NCBI GenBank assembly: GCA_006503535.1
Contig: QYRS01000003.1
Span: forward strand, 4,588,001-4,652,000
Reading direction: 5' to 3'
Source: Arthrinium phaeospermum
Taxonomy: Eukaryota > Ascomycota > Sordariomycetes > Amphisphaeriales > Apiosporaceae
Length of the DNA: 64,000 nt
Positions 53,778-64,000 of this stretch are shown here, in pieces. Below the pieces are notes generated by a model that saw only the letters and a list, made by a program, of their open reading frames with translations, did no database searches and had not been told where the DNA came from. Position numbers and translations under genes: made by a program. How positions within the stretch are numbered: position 1 is the stretch's first letter; each line of letters begins with the position of its first letter.

Positions 53778-56098
53778 ACGGAAACTGGCCTACACACCCT
53801 TGTGTGTGGACTAGCTTCTTGTTATTAGACATGGATAACTAACGGAGGCTGCTAGAGCTATGGATTGAAAACAAAACGAGTCCGGTAAGGTGGGTGTTGA
53901 CCTATACTGGCTAAGTAGATTTACCTTTTTGGGTTCTTAGGAGATTACTAGATAGAGCAGATGATTCGGGTCGAAGGCTGACTTTCAGCTTACCCTTAAT
54001 ATATCTTGTTTCTCGGACTAATGTTGTATTCGTGTCGTGAACTGTGTGCCTGTGCCTGCTTTGGTGTTCCACGAGTGACCCTAGACAACCTATATGATGA
54101 CCCCAGAGAACCTATATAAGCGAAGGGAGACAAAACATTCTAGTGCTACATTCCCTGTCGGCCCCCTTTCCTTTGCCCCCCTTTCCCCCATTCTGGAGTT
54201 TATGGCAAAACAGTCGTTCCCCAAACCATACTGGGTTTACTCTGATCAGGCCTCCGTCACTCTTCAACGCCGGCTGATATGCACACATCTACCGCTTGAA
54301 GGTGCCATTGGCCGGAAATTGGCGCCCGCCTTTTATTTAAAATCCCACAAACACTATTTGCACCAGCTAGGTTTTTCTTTCTAGTTTCCCTGTCTGTCTC
54401 TCTCCGGATAAACCTGCCCGGCAGGTAGGCCTACGTCATTTCCGGAGCCCTGCAACAGACCAGATCCCATCAATACGAGGTCACGTCGCTAAACTTGGAA
54501 AAGGTCGAGACCAGGGGAGGATCGTGGTATTGGGCAGCCATTCTCAGGAGCTAAGGTCGAGCCACGACTTGATTTCGAGGCGATACTGGCAAAGGCCACA
54601 ACCCTACGACGCGTTCAACCGGGGCCAAGGCGGGTAGTTCGACGACCAGAAATGGGAGGTCTTTCTCAGCGACGGTATTGAGTCCATTGCCAAGGCGATT
54701 TGGAGCTCACTTCAGGATGAACCATTCCTGGCACAGCGAAATCCGTCGTTATGCTGCGTCCAAGCTGTGCCTAACTACGATGATGTGCGTTTACTTTCCT
54801 TCAAGATCAGAAAGCAACCATGAGATCCGTACGCCAAAATTCCAATGTAGAGGCGAGCCGCAAGAGCGTCTGGACAAGGGGCCCGTTGCTAAGCAACATT
54901 TGCGTTTTCGGTGTTGGTCCGGGCTGGGCGGCCGACAGCGATAGCATGCCAACACCCCCGGTACTTTGTTGTCCGCACCGTTGTGTCCTGCGTGGCTGCC
55001 CTTCTGTCATGGCGCAGGCCCAGCGGCCTGTATCGCACGCCTGTTCGCTCTGCTGGGGATGTCCTGACCGCGATGCTTGGCGATGTCCCTACTGCTGAGA
55101 ACTAGGTAGCCATGACAAGTCTGTATAGATCATGGTTTTCAGTGGGGGCCAGCTCGTTGAAATTCGAGAGTCGAACTTGGGGAGGGTGTGCCAAAAGGTG
55201 AACGATTCACGACGGAATCTCATTGAACAGCCCAGTCAGTCACATCCCGGCATATCTAATGCGTCCTTGGTGGATCACTATATCGGGCGTAGGGTTGAGG
55301 AACGGACTGCAATGACGAGTTTGCTTGCGGCTGGCCGTGACCAAATAGCAAACCTGACCCGTTAGGTAGTATTATCCAGTCAGCCCACCAGGTGGTGTGC
55401 AGCAAGTCCTTCCAGCGGTAGAGACTATGGCTCGTACGTGATTCAGATGGGCTCACGGGCAGCGTCAAGGTGTGTTGTGTTTTTTTCCCCTTTCTGTGGA
55501 TAATGGCTGATTGTACTCTAGGCCAGAATGAGACACCGTGGGTGAGACTTATGTAGCCGGCCCTCATGGCCTGGATCTGTAAAAAGCAGCAAGTATGGAA
55601 TCTTTGCGTCTGCGCCTTGAGAGAGAGGGGGATTCGACATAATTGTACCCCCTTCTTATATGCCTGCGACTGCTTTGGAGCTTTACGACTCCCTGAACGT
55701 CTGTGTGAATGGTGGAAGAGTAATTCTTTAATTATGTTTTCGAAGTGGGAGCTCCTCTGGGGGGTTCCAACTCCATTTTCTACCGCCATCTCACGGAAAG
55801 TTAGAGGTAAAGTTCCTAGATCTACCCCATCAGCTCTTGGTATTTCGAAAAGGGGAAGACAAACGATGGTCAAGTCACAAGCAGGCAAGAAGAAAACGCG
55901 ATTGGAACATCAATTGGATATTTGCATTCAGAAGTATCTACCAGGAAGCCCAATATACAGTTACAGACCGATGAAGAGAACAAGCGTGTTCTCATCCAAA
56001 CTATTTGAAAATGGGTTGTACACGAATCGAAAGAAGAAGGGTGAATATGATGCTAGAGCATATCGAGTTGGTTGGTTTCTTGTGTCCAAGCATGCAGC
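53778..56098. other. Intergenic, possible decayed coding fragment
   Basis: This 2.3-kb gap has no intact gene. The stretch 54638-54823 reads as a 61-codon segment with coding character and is listed as a possible pseudogene. The 210-codon minus-strand frame at 55256-55888 lacks domain character and normal codon bias. Confidence 0.4.
54638..54823 (+). pseudogene. Possible decayed gene fragment, family unknown
   Basis: Between a TAG at 54635 and a TGA at 54821 the plus strand reads F-D-D-Q-K-W-E-V-F-L-S-D-G-I-E-S-I-A-K-A, then V-P-N-Y-D-D-V-R-L-L-S-F-K-I. The sequence before the TAG also continues in frame (Y-W-Q-R-P-Q-P-Y-D-A-F-N-R-G-Q-G-G) without a stop for some distance. Balanced, globular-looking composition broken by stops suggests a relic. 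No family is recognised and chance cannot be ruled out. Confidence 0.3.
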
Positions 56099-57043
56099 TT
56101 ACAGGCTGGCGACCTGGCGAGCGTGGCGGCGCTTCTTGCAGGGCTTCTTGGTAGGCTGGGCGGCGGCCGAGGTGGGAGCGGCAGCAGCAGACGAGGTCTT
56201 GGCCGGGGCAGGGGCGGCAGAAGAGGCCTTGGCGGGAGCAGAGGCGGCGGGGGCGCTGGAGGCGGGGGCAGCACCGGAGCCGGCCTTGGAGGAGCCAGCA
56301 CCGAAGGCCAGCTTGGGGCCGGGGATGGGGTACGAGTCGAGCTTCTGGTAGAGGTTGAACTTGATACCGGCGTCGGCGGCGGTGTAGAGCTTGGTGGCGG
56401 CAGTGCCCTCGGGCAGCTCAGTGCCGGAGCCAGTAACCTCGAGGTTGATGCACTGGGGGTAGTTCTGGGCGCCGTTCTCCTGGCCGGCCGAGTGGAGGGC
56501 GATGATCTCGTGGCGGAGGACGTAGTTGCCGGGCTTGAGGGTGGAGGGGATGGTGGCGGTCCAGCTGTTGTTGTTGGCGATCAGGTCGTCCGAGGCGAAC
56601 TTGGCCGGGTTGGAAGAACCGTCGACCAGACCGGCCTCGGCGATCTTGAAGAAGTTGAGGGAGCCGGGGCTGGCCTTGGAGCAGTCACCGTCGCAGGCGG
56701 CCATGTAGTCGATGACGGGGCCCTTGTGAGACTCGGGCCAGGTGTCCCAGAAGAGCTCGACCTTGTCGCCGGCGGCCACCTTGGCGCTCAGAGCACCGGG
56801 GGCGCCGCCACGGTGGCAGGCAATGTCGCTGGTGCCGTAGGCCTCGGGGCCGACGAAGCCGTTGTCGGTGGCGGTCTCGGCCCAGGCGATGCGGTCGACC
56901 TTGGGGTTCTCATAGGGGGCCGAGCTGGCGGCGTAGCCCGAGTAGGACTTGCCGTTGATCTTGATCTCCTGGACGTGGCCGTGGGCAGCGACGAAACCGG
57001 CACCGGCGGCAATGGCCAGAGTGAGAGGGTTGAAGGAAGGCAT
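56099..57043 (-). CDS. AA9 lytic polysaccharide monooxygenase (314 aa)
   Basis: Single-exon gene for a secreted copper enzyme that oxidatively cleaves cellulose or related glucans. The signal peptide is residues 1-20 (ending F-V-A-A); His21 becomes the mature N-terminal residue and forms the histidine brace with His77 (D-I-A-C-H-R-G-G). The axial Tyr196 in Q194-N-Y-P-Q-C and the second-sphere His185 and Gln194 are present. Cys pairs lie at 76/199 and 118/122. After residue about 250 an Ala/Ser/Pro/Lys-rich tail replaces a CBM1 domain and ends in a basic cluster K-K-P-C-K-K-R-R-H-A-R. The ATG at 57043 is used because it starts a perfect signal peptide; the open frame upstream to 57238 is leader. 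Regio-selectivity cannot be read from the sequence. Other plant-cell-wall genes are not present nearby. Confidence 0.95.
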   Translation of the reverse strand: MPSFNPLTLAIAAGAGFVAAHGHVQEIKINGKSYSGYAASSAPYENPKVDRIAWAETATDNGFVGPEAYGTSDIACHRGGAPGALSAKVAAGDKVELFWDTWPESHKGPVIDYMAACDGDCSKASPGSLNFFKIAEAGLVDGSSNPAKFASDDLIANNNSWTATIPSTLKPGNYVLRHEIIALHSAGQENGAQNYPQCINLEVTGSGTELPEGTAATKLYTAADAGIKFNLYQKLDSYPIPGPKLAFGAGSSKAGSGAAPASSAPAASAPAKASSAAPAPAKTSSAAAAPTSAAAQPTKKPCKKRRHARQVASL

Positions 57044-59156
57044 GTTGGGTATGTGGTGGTGTGATGGACGTGTAGTCAAAAAGTTGGACAGGGTGCAAGA
57101 AGCAAATGGGTTGCTGGTGGACGAGAAGTTGTAGTAGTTGGCCGGCTTGCGGAGAAAAGAGTGTGAAGTTGACTGCAGTCGATACAGGAGCGAAAGAATG
57201 AAGCTCGAAAGAGTGAAAGCGAATGAATGCAATACCAATGATGCGTCTGATGAGGAGGGAAAGAGAGGGAAAAGCTAATGCATCGTGAGGATATGCCTAC
57301 CTTTAAGTACGGCCATCTTGGCAACTCATCCCATCACTTGGGCCCAGGCACCACACCCGTTCTCTTCCCATCCAGCCGCACCACTTACAGCGGCCAGGGG
57401 GAAGTCATCCTGGCGCTCAAATCGGGTGTGCTCCACTGGTAAACGCCGAGACTGCAGGGAGGATTGTGGATGCCATTTCAACACGGATGGGACTCACAGC
57501 CTCAAGTTGTCAAAAATACCGCCAAGGGCTCCGGGGGTGTCAATCAATGTGACGAGACCATGTGGTGAGGTCGCGGCTTACAGTACCTAGTTGTGGGCAG
57601 AGGAAATGAAATGAGCAGGGGGGAAGGCTGACTGTTGGCGTTCGGGGGGCTGTCAGGCTGTTTGTTTCATCGTAGTGGATGCGGCGTTGAGAGGGGGGGC
57701 CGTTGTCAACGGGACTGCCAGACTGGGCCGATAATCACCAGACTTCAGACGAAAACCGATCCAGAAAAAGAACAAGAAACGCTCGAGCAATTGTTTGTTC
57801 CAACTACTGCGGCTGGATCCATACTGATGACCGAGGTAGAATATCTCCGAGGGGAGTCGCTGCTTTCGGGGGGGGAATGAATCGTTTGGGTTCAATCAAC
57901 ACACCCTTTTGTCGCTTTTACGCGACTCTCAAGCACCGACAGCAATCATGCATGCACCCACCTGGGCCTGCTAGGATCCCGACAATTGATACAATAACAA
58001 CGAAAGCGCCCCGGTCCTTGGCTGGCCAATTGAAGTTACTGTTGCGAAATGGCGGCATAAAGATGAAGGCATCGTCATCACCATCCATGGCCGCGGGAGA
58101 TTGTCGAGGGACTGAAGGTGAAGACAAGCGAAGGGGTTTCCATGTCGAGGGCTTGCATGTGGGGTGTTCTCGCTGGGCTAGCGGGCGGCTCAATGATTCA
58201 AGCAGGGGTTCGGCAGGGGCTCCTGGCGGGAACTTGGGCCGACTAGGCCTAGATTGGGCCTAGGGCCAACCCGATGTGCTGGAATTTAGAGGGGTTTCCA
58301 GGGGAGTTTAGAGGAGCTCAGGGGGTGACAGCCCCGAGGGTGGCGCTTGAACCACCAACCACGTCGCGGATATATTGCGATTACTCGCTGGGATCCCGAC
58401 CGCGCACGAAAATCTTGCCCAAACAAAAAAGTACTCAGATCTCGCGGGCCTCTATCCGACAATGACTCTCATCTCTCGGCAGATCCCGATCCAACCAGCC
58501 CGCCGCGCTTCTGCTGCTGCAAGGCATCTCTCGATCTGAATCAACATTGAGCGCAAGGAAGCGACACCGTGCTGAGGCAAGTGGGGTTCCTCTGCTTGAT
58601 TTCAAAACTGCGGAAGCTGCACGGGCAAATTGAAGCGGCCCAATAAGCTGCACCACGTGTACATGTTGTGCAATTAACGTTGTTTTCTCGTGCCGACCGA
58701 CGATGTTCTTTGCCGAAGCGCGTAAGGACCCCAATTGCTACCTCGGCTGAAGCCGACGACGACATTTGGTTCACCGTTCCTGCAAGGGGGTTGACCAGCA
58801 GGCACCCACCCAAATTTCAGCTCGTTCTGGAAACGACAGGGACGACGGGGGCCCATGTTGGCGGTGGCCCATCGATTTGTACGGCCAGAAGTACGTCCTT
58901 CCATTGCTAAACGCTCGGCAAAGCTTGTCTCAAGATGGAGGGCCCCATCCACCCTCGGTTTTCCCACCAGTCGGGTCGACCACCCGTCGCGGCGGGGCAG
59001 ATTCACTCATCGTCGTCCATCGGAACAACTCAAGATTCAATTTCCGTGATATTCGATCCCTACATACTCCGATGAAATCTACCGTACTCCGTACCTGGTC
59101 CAAGAAAGCACATACGTCCTCCACTGTTGACAGCTGGCATGTGACAACTCCGTAGG
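57044..59156. other. Intergenic: LPMO promoter and protease 3' side
   Basis: Nothing coding is supported in this 2.1-kb stretch. The first ~300 bp next to 57044 are the C/T-rich LPMO leader on the minus strand. The rest contains runs of G and no repeats of note. Confidence 0.4.
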
Positions 59157-60852
59157 CTACTCTGCTTCCAAATCCAACTGCCATCCGTTGCTGGCCACCT
59201 TGGTGTACTGGTTCTTTTTGTCCGTGACGTTCTGCGGGACCTCCATGCCCTCGAGCCCCTTTCGGTACGACGCGAGGTTCTTGAGCCGCTCGCACATTTG
59301 GCGCCCAGGGGTCGAGGTGCTGGGCCCGTCCAAGTCCATGAAGTAGGCGCCCAGCCCCGCCACAAACGGCGCCGCCATCGAAGTTCCGTCCAGCACTTTG
59401 GTCTTGTTCTGGGGCCAGGCCGAGACGATGGCCACACCTGGCGCCAAAATATCCTGCGTGCCGCCGCCAGTCAATAAACGGTTGGGGGATCTAGGGCAGC
59501 TCTACTTACCACTTCAGGGCCGTAGTTGTTGAACTTGGCGGGCTTGTCGTTTCGGTCGATGGCGCTGACGGCGCACACCTCGGGCTCGGCCGCCGGCGAG
59601 GCCTTCCTGGCCGGCATCGCTGAGTTGCCCGACGCCGCGACCATGAAGATGCCCTTCTGGGAGGCGGCGCGCGCCGCTAGCATGACGGCGTTTGGTTTTC
59701 CCGTCCGCAGGTTTTCGGACTTGATGAACCCACCGATCGACATGCTAAACACCGACTTGTCGAGTCCTGTTAAGATCCCAGCAAGCGGGAAACCGTTAGC
59801 CTAGTCTGGAAGTGATGCGTATGCGATGCTACGTACGGCCGTGTTCTTCTGCATCCTTGACCGCCCACTCCAGGCCTCGGAGGAAATTGCTGTCCATTCC
59901 TTCGCCGTGCTTGTTCATGACCTTGACGGCCACCAGGTTGGTCTCTTGGGCCACGCCCAGCGACGAACCGCCAGCAATACCCGCACAGTCTTGAACACAT
60001 TGGGTTGTTAGCAACTGCATGGTCAAAACGATTTCGGAAAGACCAGGGACTTACGCGTGCCATGGCCGTGGTCGTCACCGCCGACTGGCATCCACGACTC
60101 GTTGCTTTGGCATGCGTGTCAGTGATCAAGGACCCGCTCTATGCACAAGTGTCCCACTTACACGTTCTTCAGAAACGTGCCGCCCCATTTGGCCCGACCG
60201 CCGAACTCGGGGTGCTTGAGCGCGATGCCGGTGTCGATGATGTACACCCAGCCGGTCCGGCCCGTGCCATTGCGCCGGTACTCAAGAGGCTGGTTTCTCT
60301 CGAGGGGCCCGTGGGAAAGCCGATGGAGGCCCCAAGATTTGGTCGACTTGTCGATCGGACCGCCGTCGACGCCGCGCTTGAAGTCGTCCAGCGACACCTT
60401 GGAGTCGGGCTCGATGAAGTCGACCTAGAGATGGAGGCATCCTCAATTAGGCGAGCTGGGACTTTCGACTTGGACATGTGTGGGGTAGGGTAGGGCAGGA
60501 AGAGAATAAGCATCGTGTTCGCTTCAAATATGCCACTCACGTGAGGCGACTCCGCCATGGACGCGACCGCGATCTCGGAGCCCGGCCCGGACACGACGTG
60601 GCCCCGCAGCGAGCCCTGGCCAAAGTCGAACGAGTACCTGGGACCCGAGAACCCGGCGATGGACAGGTCGCGCGTGGTGCGGCGGAGGGCGCCTGGGGGC
60701 GCGTCGTCCTTGAGCACCACGATCCAGCCGTTGACGGCCCCCTCCTTGGTGAACTGGGGCGGTTTCCGGGCCTGGGCGGTGCCAGTGCCGGGCAGAGGGG
60801 CGGCCAGGGCGGCCGAGGCGGCGAGGATCAAGGGGGCGAGGGGTAGTCTCAT
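59157..60852 (-). CDS. Secreted subtilisin-like serine protease, proteinase K type (443 aa)
   Basis: Six exons (60852-60541, 60424-60162, 60104-60055, 59989-59837, 59766-59510, 59453-59157) give 443 residues; introns are 56-116 bp. The protein has a signal peptide (to about residue 18), an I9-type inhibitory propeptide (about 35-112, from W-I-V-V-L-K to V-D-F-I-E-P-D) and an S8 catalytic domain. The triad is Asp168 (Y-I-I-D-T-G), His206 (G-H-G-T-H-C-A-G) and Ser370 (D-G-T-S-M-A-A-P); the oxyanion Asn is in A-A-S-G-N-S. The G-T-H-C-A-G-I form places it near proteinase K. Compared with proteinase K the chain end is extended by about 30 residues. The family degrades extracellular protein. It sits between the LPMO and the NRPS-like gene, all on the minus strand. 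Confidence 0.94.
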
Positions 60853-61521
60853 TTCGGCGTTTAGGCGTGGAATACGTCAAGTAGGGTACTCTAGTTGACG
60901 AGCGAATCCAGGAACCCGGTCTGCTGGGGCCCGAGAGCAATTTATGATCATGATTGTTGCTCGTCAGGGTCTGTCTATCTTACGCTACTTCTACCCGAAT
61001 GCACTTAATGGTCTCGGATCTGCCCCTCAAGGTTTGCCGCTCACGTATCACGTCGCCCAGCAAGGTGCCCAGTATAGATAAGTCGCACCAGACCGGACTT
61101 TAGCACCGGAGCGGCGTCATGTAGGACAATAACGCGATATGCGTTCCCAACCTCCTGGTTCTATAACCTCTTAATCGAAGGAAAGGATAATAATAGTAAT
61201 CAGGCCGTATCTTCTTATCAAAGTCTCAACCATGCTTTATTAGTACAGACCGAAAGTGTTCTAGCCGCCTTTTCTGCATGCGAGACGAGGGAGCCCAGGC
61301 CCGGCGACACGAATAGTGCCGGCCGAGCTTGAGTCTAATCGCGTCCCAGCCTGCCAGCTGCAGCTCCCCGACCGACCTGCCGATAAGGGTCTTCCCGCAG
61401 CCAAGCCTCTTCAAATCACGCCATAAGCCACGCCGGCGATGCACGCGAAGCGCTTCTGTCGGTCTGTCTATTACCATGCTATTGCTGTTCATTCTCATAT
61501 ACACGTGACGCCTTACCTGCA
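60853..61521. other. Intergenic: protease promoter and NRPS-like 3' side
   Basis: This 669-bp stretch shows no supported gene; its lower-GC part near 61130-61250 separates the two transcripts. Confidence 0.4.
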
Positions 61522-64000
61522 TCAACTGCACAGTCCGCTGCTTTCCTGTAACCATGTCCACATCTGAAGGATCCTTGCTTTATCGAGTGGCTGGACATCC
61601 CGAATGGTCCCCGACGCCGCTGCCGTGCGACTGAGATCGAAGACGGGCCCAGACTTCCTCGAGATCGCTGGTTCATCATCACTGTTCGCGTACTTGCCCT
61701 TCCAGAGATCCAAAAGACCTTGGGATGAGTGTCCCGACGTTCCGCGACTGAGGCTGGTCTCCAGCTCCTTGACCCAGACCGAAGGGGATACCGTCTCGAA
61801 AGAGGCAACTGATTGTTGTTCTGACCCGTCGCTCTTACACTCCGAGATAATCTTCAGCATCTCGTGCCAGTTGGGTTCGCGGTGAGGGTTCAGCACGTGA
61901 TACACCGGGATCCCATCATCATTATTCCATACACCTGGTTCTCTGCTGCCAATTGGCAGTGGTTTGGTTTCACCCCCGCAACCAAAGGCAATCTCGATGA
62001 CCGCCTGCGCCGCCAGCTCGACGGGGAGCCAGCTGAGCGGCGCGTCCCCGAGGTCCGGCAGGCAGCCCGTGAAGCTCGCAGTCGACAGCATGAGGGGATA
62101 GGCCTCGCTCCCGTTCCAGATGCCCATGTTATTCGCGAAGAGCTGGCCAACGCGGATGATGGATACCGGAGGCTGAAAGGCCAAACCATCTTGGTGGTTC
62201 ATTTCCCCTTGTTTCTCTTCGGTGACGTACTTGTCGTGGGCTGCGGCGCATATGCCCTCGGCCACCCACTTGGACCGCGCATACCCCAGAGGCGCCGCGT
62301 CGGTCGGGTCCCGCGAGACCTCCTCCGCGATGCTCCCCGACGGCGACGACGCGTTGTTATTGATGACGGCCGCCGTGGAGCTGACGAGGTAGAAGCGCGA
62401 CCGGCACTCCGCGGCGAGCCGGATCAGGTTCCGCGTGGCCGCAAAGTGCTGCCCGAACGAGCCGATGCGCAAGCTGAAGTTGACGGGCCAGGCCGCATGG
62501 ATCACGACCGCCGGCTGGTCCCGCACGATGCGCTCGAGGAGCCGCGGGGCCAGCCCCAAGTCGGGGCGGTCCAGCTCGCTCGGCAGGCAGACGATCCGAC
62601 CCTCGAGCCAGCGGGTCTCGTCCCAGGCCTCGAGGCGGTCTAGGCCTCGCTTCGAGAGCGACTGGGAGACGCGGTCGTGGGCGGCCGAGGGGCTCGGCGC
62701 GCGGACAAGGCAGTAGATCCGGCTGATGCTGTGATCTGTCAAGAGGTAGTGGGCGATGTGGGCGCCGAGTGCGCCGGTCGCGCCCGTCAGAACGACAGTG
62801 ATGCCGCCGCCGCCGATGGGTTCCGACCGTCGGCGGAACTGCAGATCGTCAAAGTCGCTATTCTGCTGCACCAAGTCTCGCATCAACGCCAAGTCGGCAT
62901 CCGTCACTTTACCGCCGAGCCCATCTTCTCCCGACTGCTTCCGCCGGACTCGCAGCACGTACTCCACCAACTCGTCGATGGTGCCGCAGTCGTAGATGAC
63001 GTTCATCGGCAGCGGCGCCGCCCCGTCCGGCAGCAGGTCGCGCTCGATCGCCTTGCGGACCTGGATGCAGGCAATGGAGTCCACGCCTTGCCCGTACAGA
63101 TCGTGGGAGGGGTCCAGATCCTGGCGGCCTAGTACCTGGGCGAATCTTTCGGCGATGGCCGCCGGGACGTCATCATCATTCGAAACGTACTGAGAAGAAG
63201 TGTTCCCCGCGGATCCTCCTCCTCCTTCGTACGCCTTTTCGATCAGGTCGCCGTACTGTTCTTCGGCTTGCCGGCGCATGATGGTCCCCTTGCTGCTTTT
63301 GGGCAGCGTCCTTTCCACCCCGTCCGTCCCCGACAGGACCACGACCAACATGGACCGGGTGAGACGCGCATGGCCCGGCGAGTCCTGATTCAGCTTCTGT
63401 ATCGCCGGCCACACCGCGTCTACCACCTCGAACTCCGACGATGCCCGACCGTCGCTCGGAAATAAAAGGGCCCCCGGGTAGTCCCTCCCTCCCCCAAAGA
63501 CCAAAACGTCCCGCAAGTGCCGCGCCGACGCGGCCGCGAGGACGGCGCCCTCGAGCGGCGACGGGTCAAACTTCTTGCCGTTGGCCAGCGTGATCTGGGC
63601 GTCGGACCGGCTGTGGTAGCGCCACGCCCCCGGGATGGACGAATGCGGCGCGAACAGGTCGGCCGTCGCGTACGACCCGTCAGCGCGGTTCGTCTTGGCC
63701 CGCAGCGGCCAGCCGGACCGCGCGACCAGCTCCGACAGGCTACCATCGTCTCCACGGGGCTCGAAAGCCAGGATACCACCGTCGTTTTCATTCTTCGAAA
63801 CCACGCCCGCGGCGGGCCGGAGGAACTGCCACTCCTTGTCGGTCGCGTAGTCGCGGTGCGAGGACAGGAGGAAGCCGCACTCGGCGCTGCCCATGCGCGA
63901 GACGAGGTTCACGTCCTGCCCGACCAGCCGATCCCCGACGGCGGCCGGCAGCGCGGCGCCGCCCACGCCGACCAGGTCCATGGACCGCAGCAGCCGGAGC
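61522..64000 (-). CDS. NRPS-like enzyme (adenylation-thiolation-reductase), 5' part beyond the window
   Basis: The frame is open to the right edge, so the N-terminal part of the adenylation domain is missing; at least 825 residues are visible. Counting from the Met at 63981, the adenylation domain end (L-V-G-V-G-G-A-A-L-P and the Y-H-S-R-S-D-A-Q-I segment) occupies 1-250. A carrier domain has its phosphopantetheine Ser at about 302 (G-Q-G-V-D-S-I). An NAD(P)H-dependent thioester reductase domain starts at T-G-A-T-G-A-L-G (399-406), with the Y-A-R-S-K short-chain-reductase pair further on. Such A-T-R enzymes load one carboxylic acid and release it as an aldehyde or alcohol. The substrate cannot be read since the specificity residues are mostly outside. 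No condensation domain is present. It may belong to a gene cluster to the right. Confidence 0.93.
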   Translation of the reverse strand, partial: LRLLRSMDLVGVGGAALPAAVGDRLVGQDVNLVSRMGSAECGFLLSSHRDYATDKEWQFLRPAAGVVSKNENDGGILAFEPRGDDGSLSELVARSGWPLRAKTNRADGSYATADLFAPHSSIPGAWRYHSRSDAQITLANGKKFDPSPLEGAVLAAASARHLRDVLVFGGGRDYPGALLFPSDGRASSEFEVVDAVWPAIQKLNQDSPGHARLTRSMLVVVLSGTDGVERTLPKSSKGTIMRRQAEEQYGDLIEKAYEGGGGSAGNTSSQYVSNDDDVPAAIAERFAQVLGRQDLDPSHDLYGQGVDSIACIQVRKAIERDLLPDGAAPLPMNVIYDCGTIDELVEYVLRVRRKQSGEDGLGGKVTDADLALMRDLVQQNSDFDDLQFRRRSEPIGGGGITVVLTGATGALGAHIAHYLLTDHSISRIYCLVRAPSPSAAHDRVSQSLSKRGLDRLEAWDETRWLEGRIVCLPSELDRPDLGLAPRLLERIVRDQPAVVIHAAWPVNFSLRIGSFGQHFAATRNLIRLAAECRSRFYLVSSTAAVINNNASSPSGSIAEEVSRDPTDAAPLGYARSKWVAEGICAAAHDKYVTEEKQGEMNHQDGLAFQPPVSIIRVGQLFANNMGIWNGSEAYPLMLSTASFTGCLPDLGDAPLSWLPVELAAQAVIEIAFGCGGETKPLPIGSREPGVWNNDDGIPVYHVLNPHREPNWHEMLKIISECKSDGSEQQSVASFETVSPSVWVKELETSLSRGTSGHSSQGLLDLWKGKYANSDDEPAISRKSGPVFDLSRTAAASGTIRDVQPLDKARILQMWTWLQESSGLCS

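Noticed and set aside
55256..55888. 210-codon minus-strand frame in the gap before the LPMO
   Set aside because: Composition looks non-coding and no family features are visible; kept only as an open frame.
1..64000. CRISPR arrays, rRNA or tRNA genes, telomere or centromere repeats
   Set aside because: None was recognised on either strand; a covariance-model tRNA search would be the decisive check.

Overview
The window is nuclear DNA of a filamentous ascomycete, most likely a Sordariomycete. Supporting signs are short introns (about 50-110 bp) with GT..AG ends and CTAAC-type branch sites close to the acceptor, GC-rich third codon positions, AT-richer intergenic DNA, a PHO-4 type phosphate symporter, an AA9 polysaccharide monooxygenase and an NRPS-like reductase. 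The species cannot be named from the sequence. All splice models were built by eye from splice signals, frame continuity and family fit.

Layout. 1-5.2 kb is gene-poor: it holds two tandem copies of a small unknown protein gene with a conserved 5' leader intron, a weak coding-like duplicated relic and a 24-base poly-C tract. 5.2-16 kb is a housekeeping block: DLT1-like membrane protein, nucleoporin NDC1, the Qa-SNARE PEP12, the mitochondrial insertase COX18 and the mannosyltransferase ALG11. 16-20.5 kb holds two tandem, diverged coiled-coil protein genes with duplicated leader modules. 20.8-29.3 kb has the phosphate symporter PHO-4, an intracellular-type lipoxygenase and a small heat shock protein whose crystallin domain is split by a long insert. 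29.3-31.6 kb is an AT-rich accessory gap with a nested palindrome and a 461-bp hAT-type non-autonomous transposon with a perfect 8-bp target duplication. 31.6-36.5 kb has an F-box membrane protein, a 195-bp tandem repeat and a secreted Thr-rich, Cys-rich protein with a Kex2-type site.

37-53 kb is a second housekeeping block: ARP3, taspase-like threonine protease, TFIIH subunit TFB4 (with an apparent one-base frameshift), the UCS myosin chaperone SHE4/CRO1, a secreted gamma-glutamyltransferase and the tRNA m5U54 methyltransferase TRM2. 53.5-64 kb is a secretory and secondary-metabolism end: a small membrane protein, an AA9 LPMO, a subtilisin-like protease and the 3' part of an NRPS-like A-T-R enzyme running off the right edge.

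Most genes are unrelated housekeeping functions arranged in divergent or convergent pairs, with no operon logic. Two groups share a theme: ARP3 and SHE4 both serve the actin-myosin system, and PEP12, ALG11 and GGT serve the secretory/vacuolar route. The most unusual items are the two tandem orphan gene pairs, the hAT-type MITE, the split-domain Hsp20 and the TFB4 frameshift.
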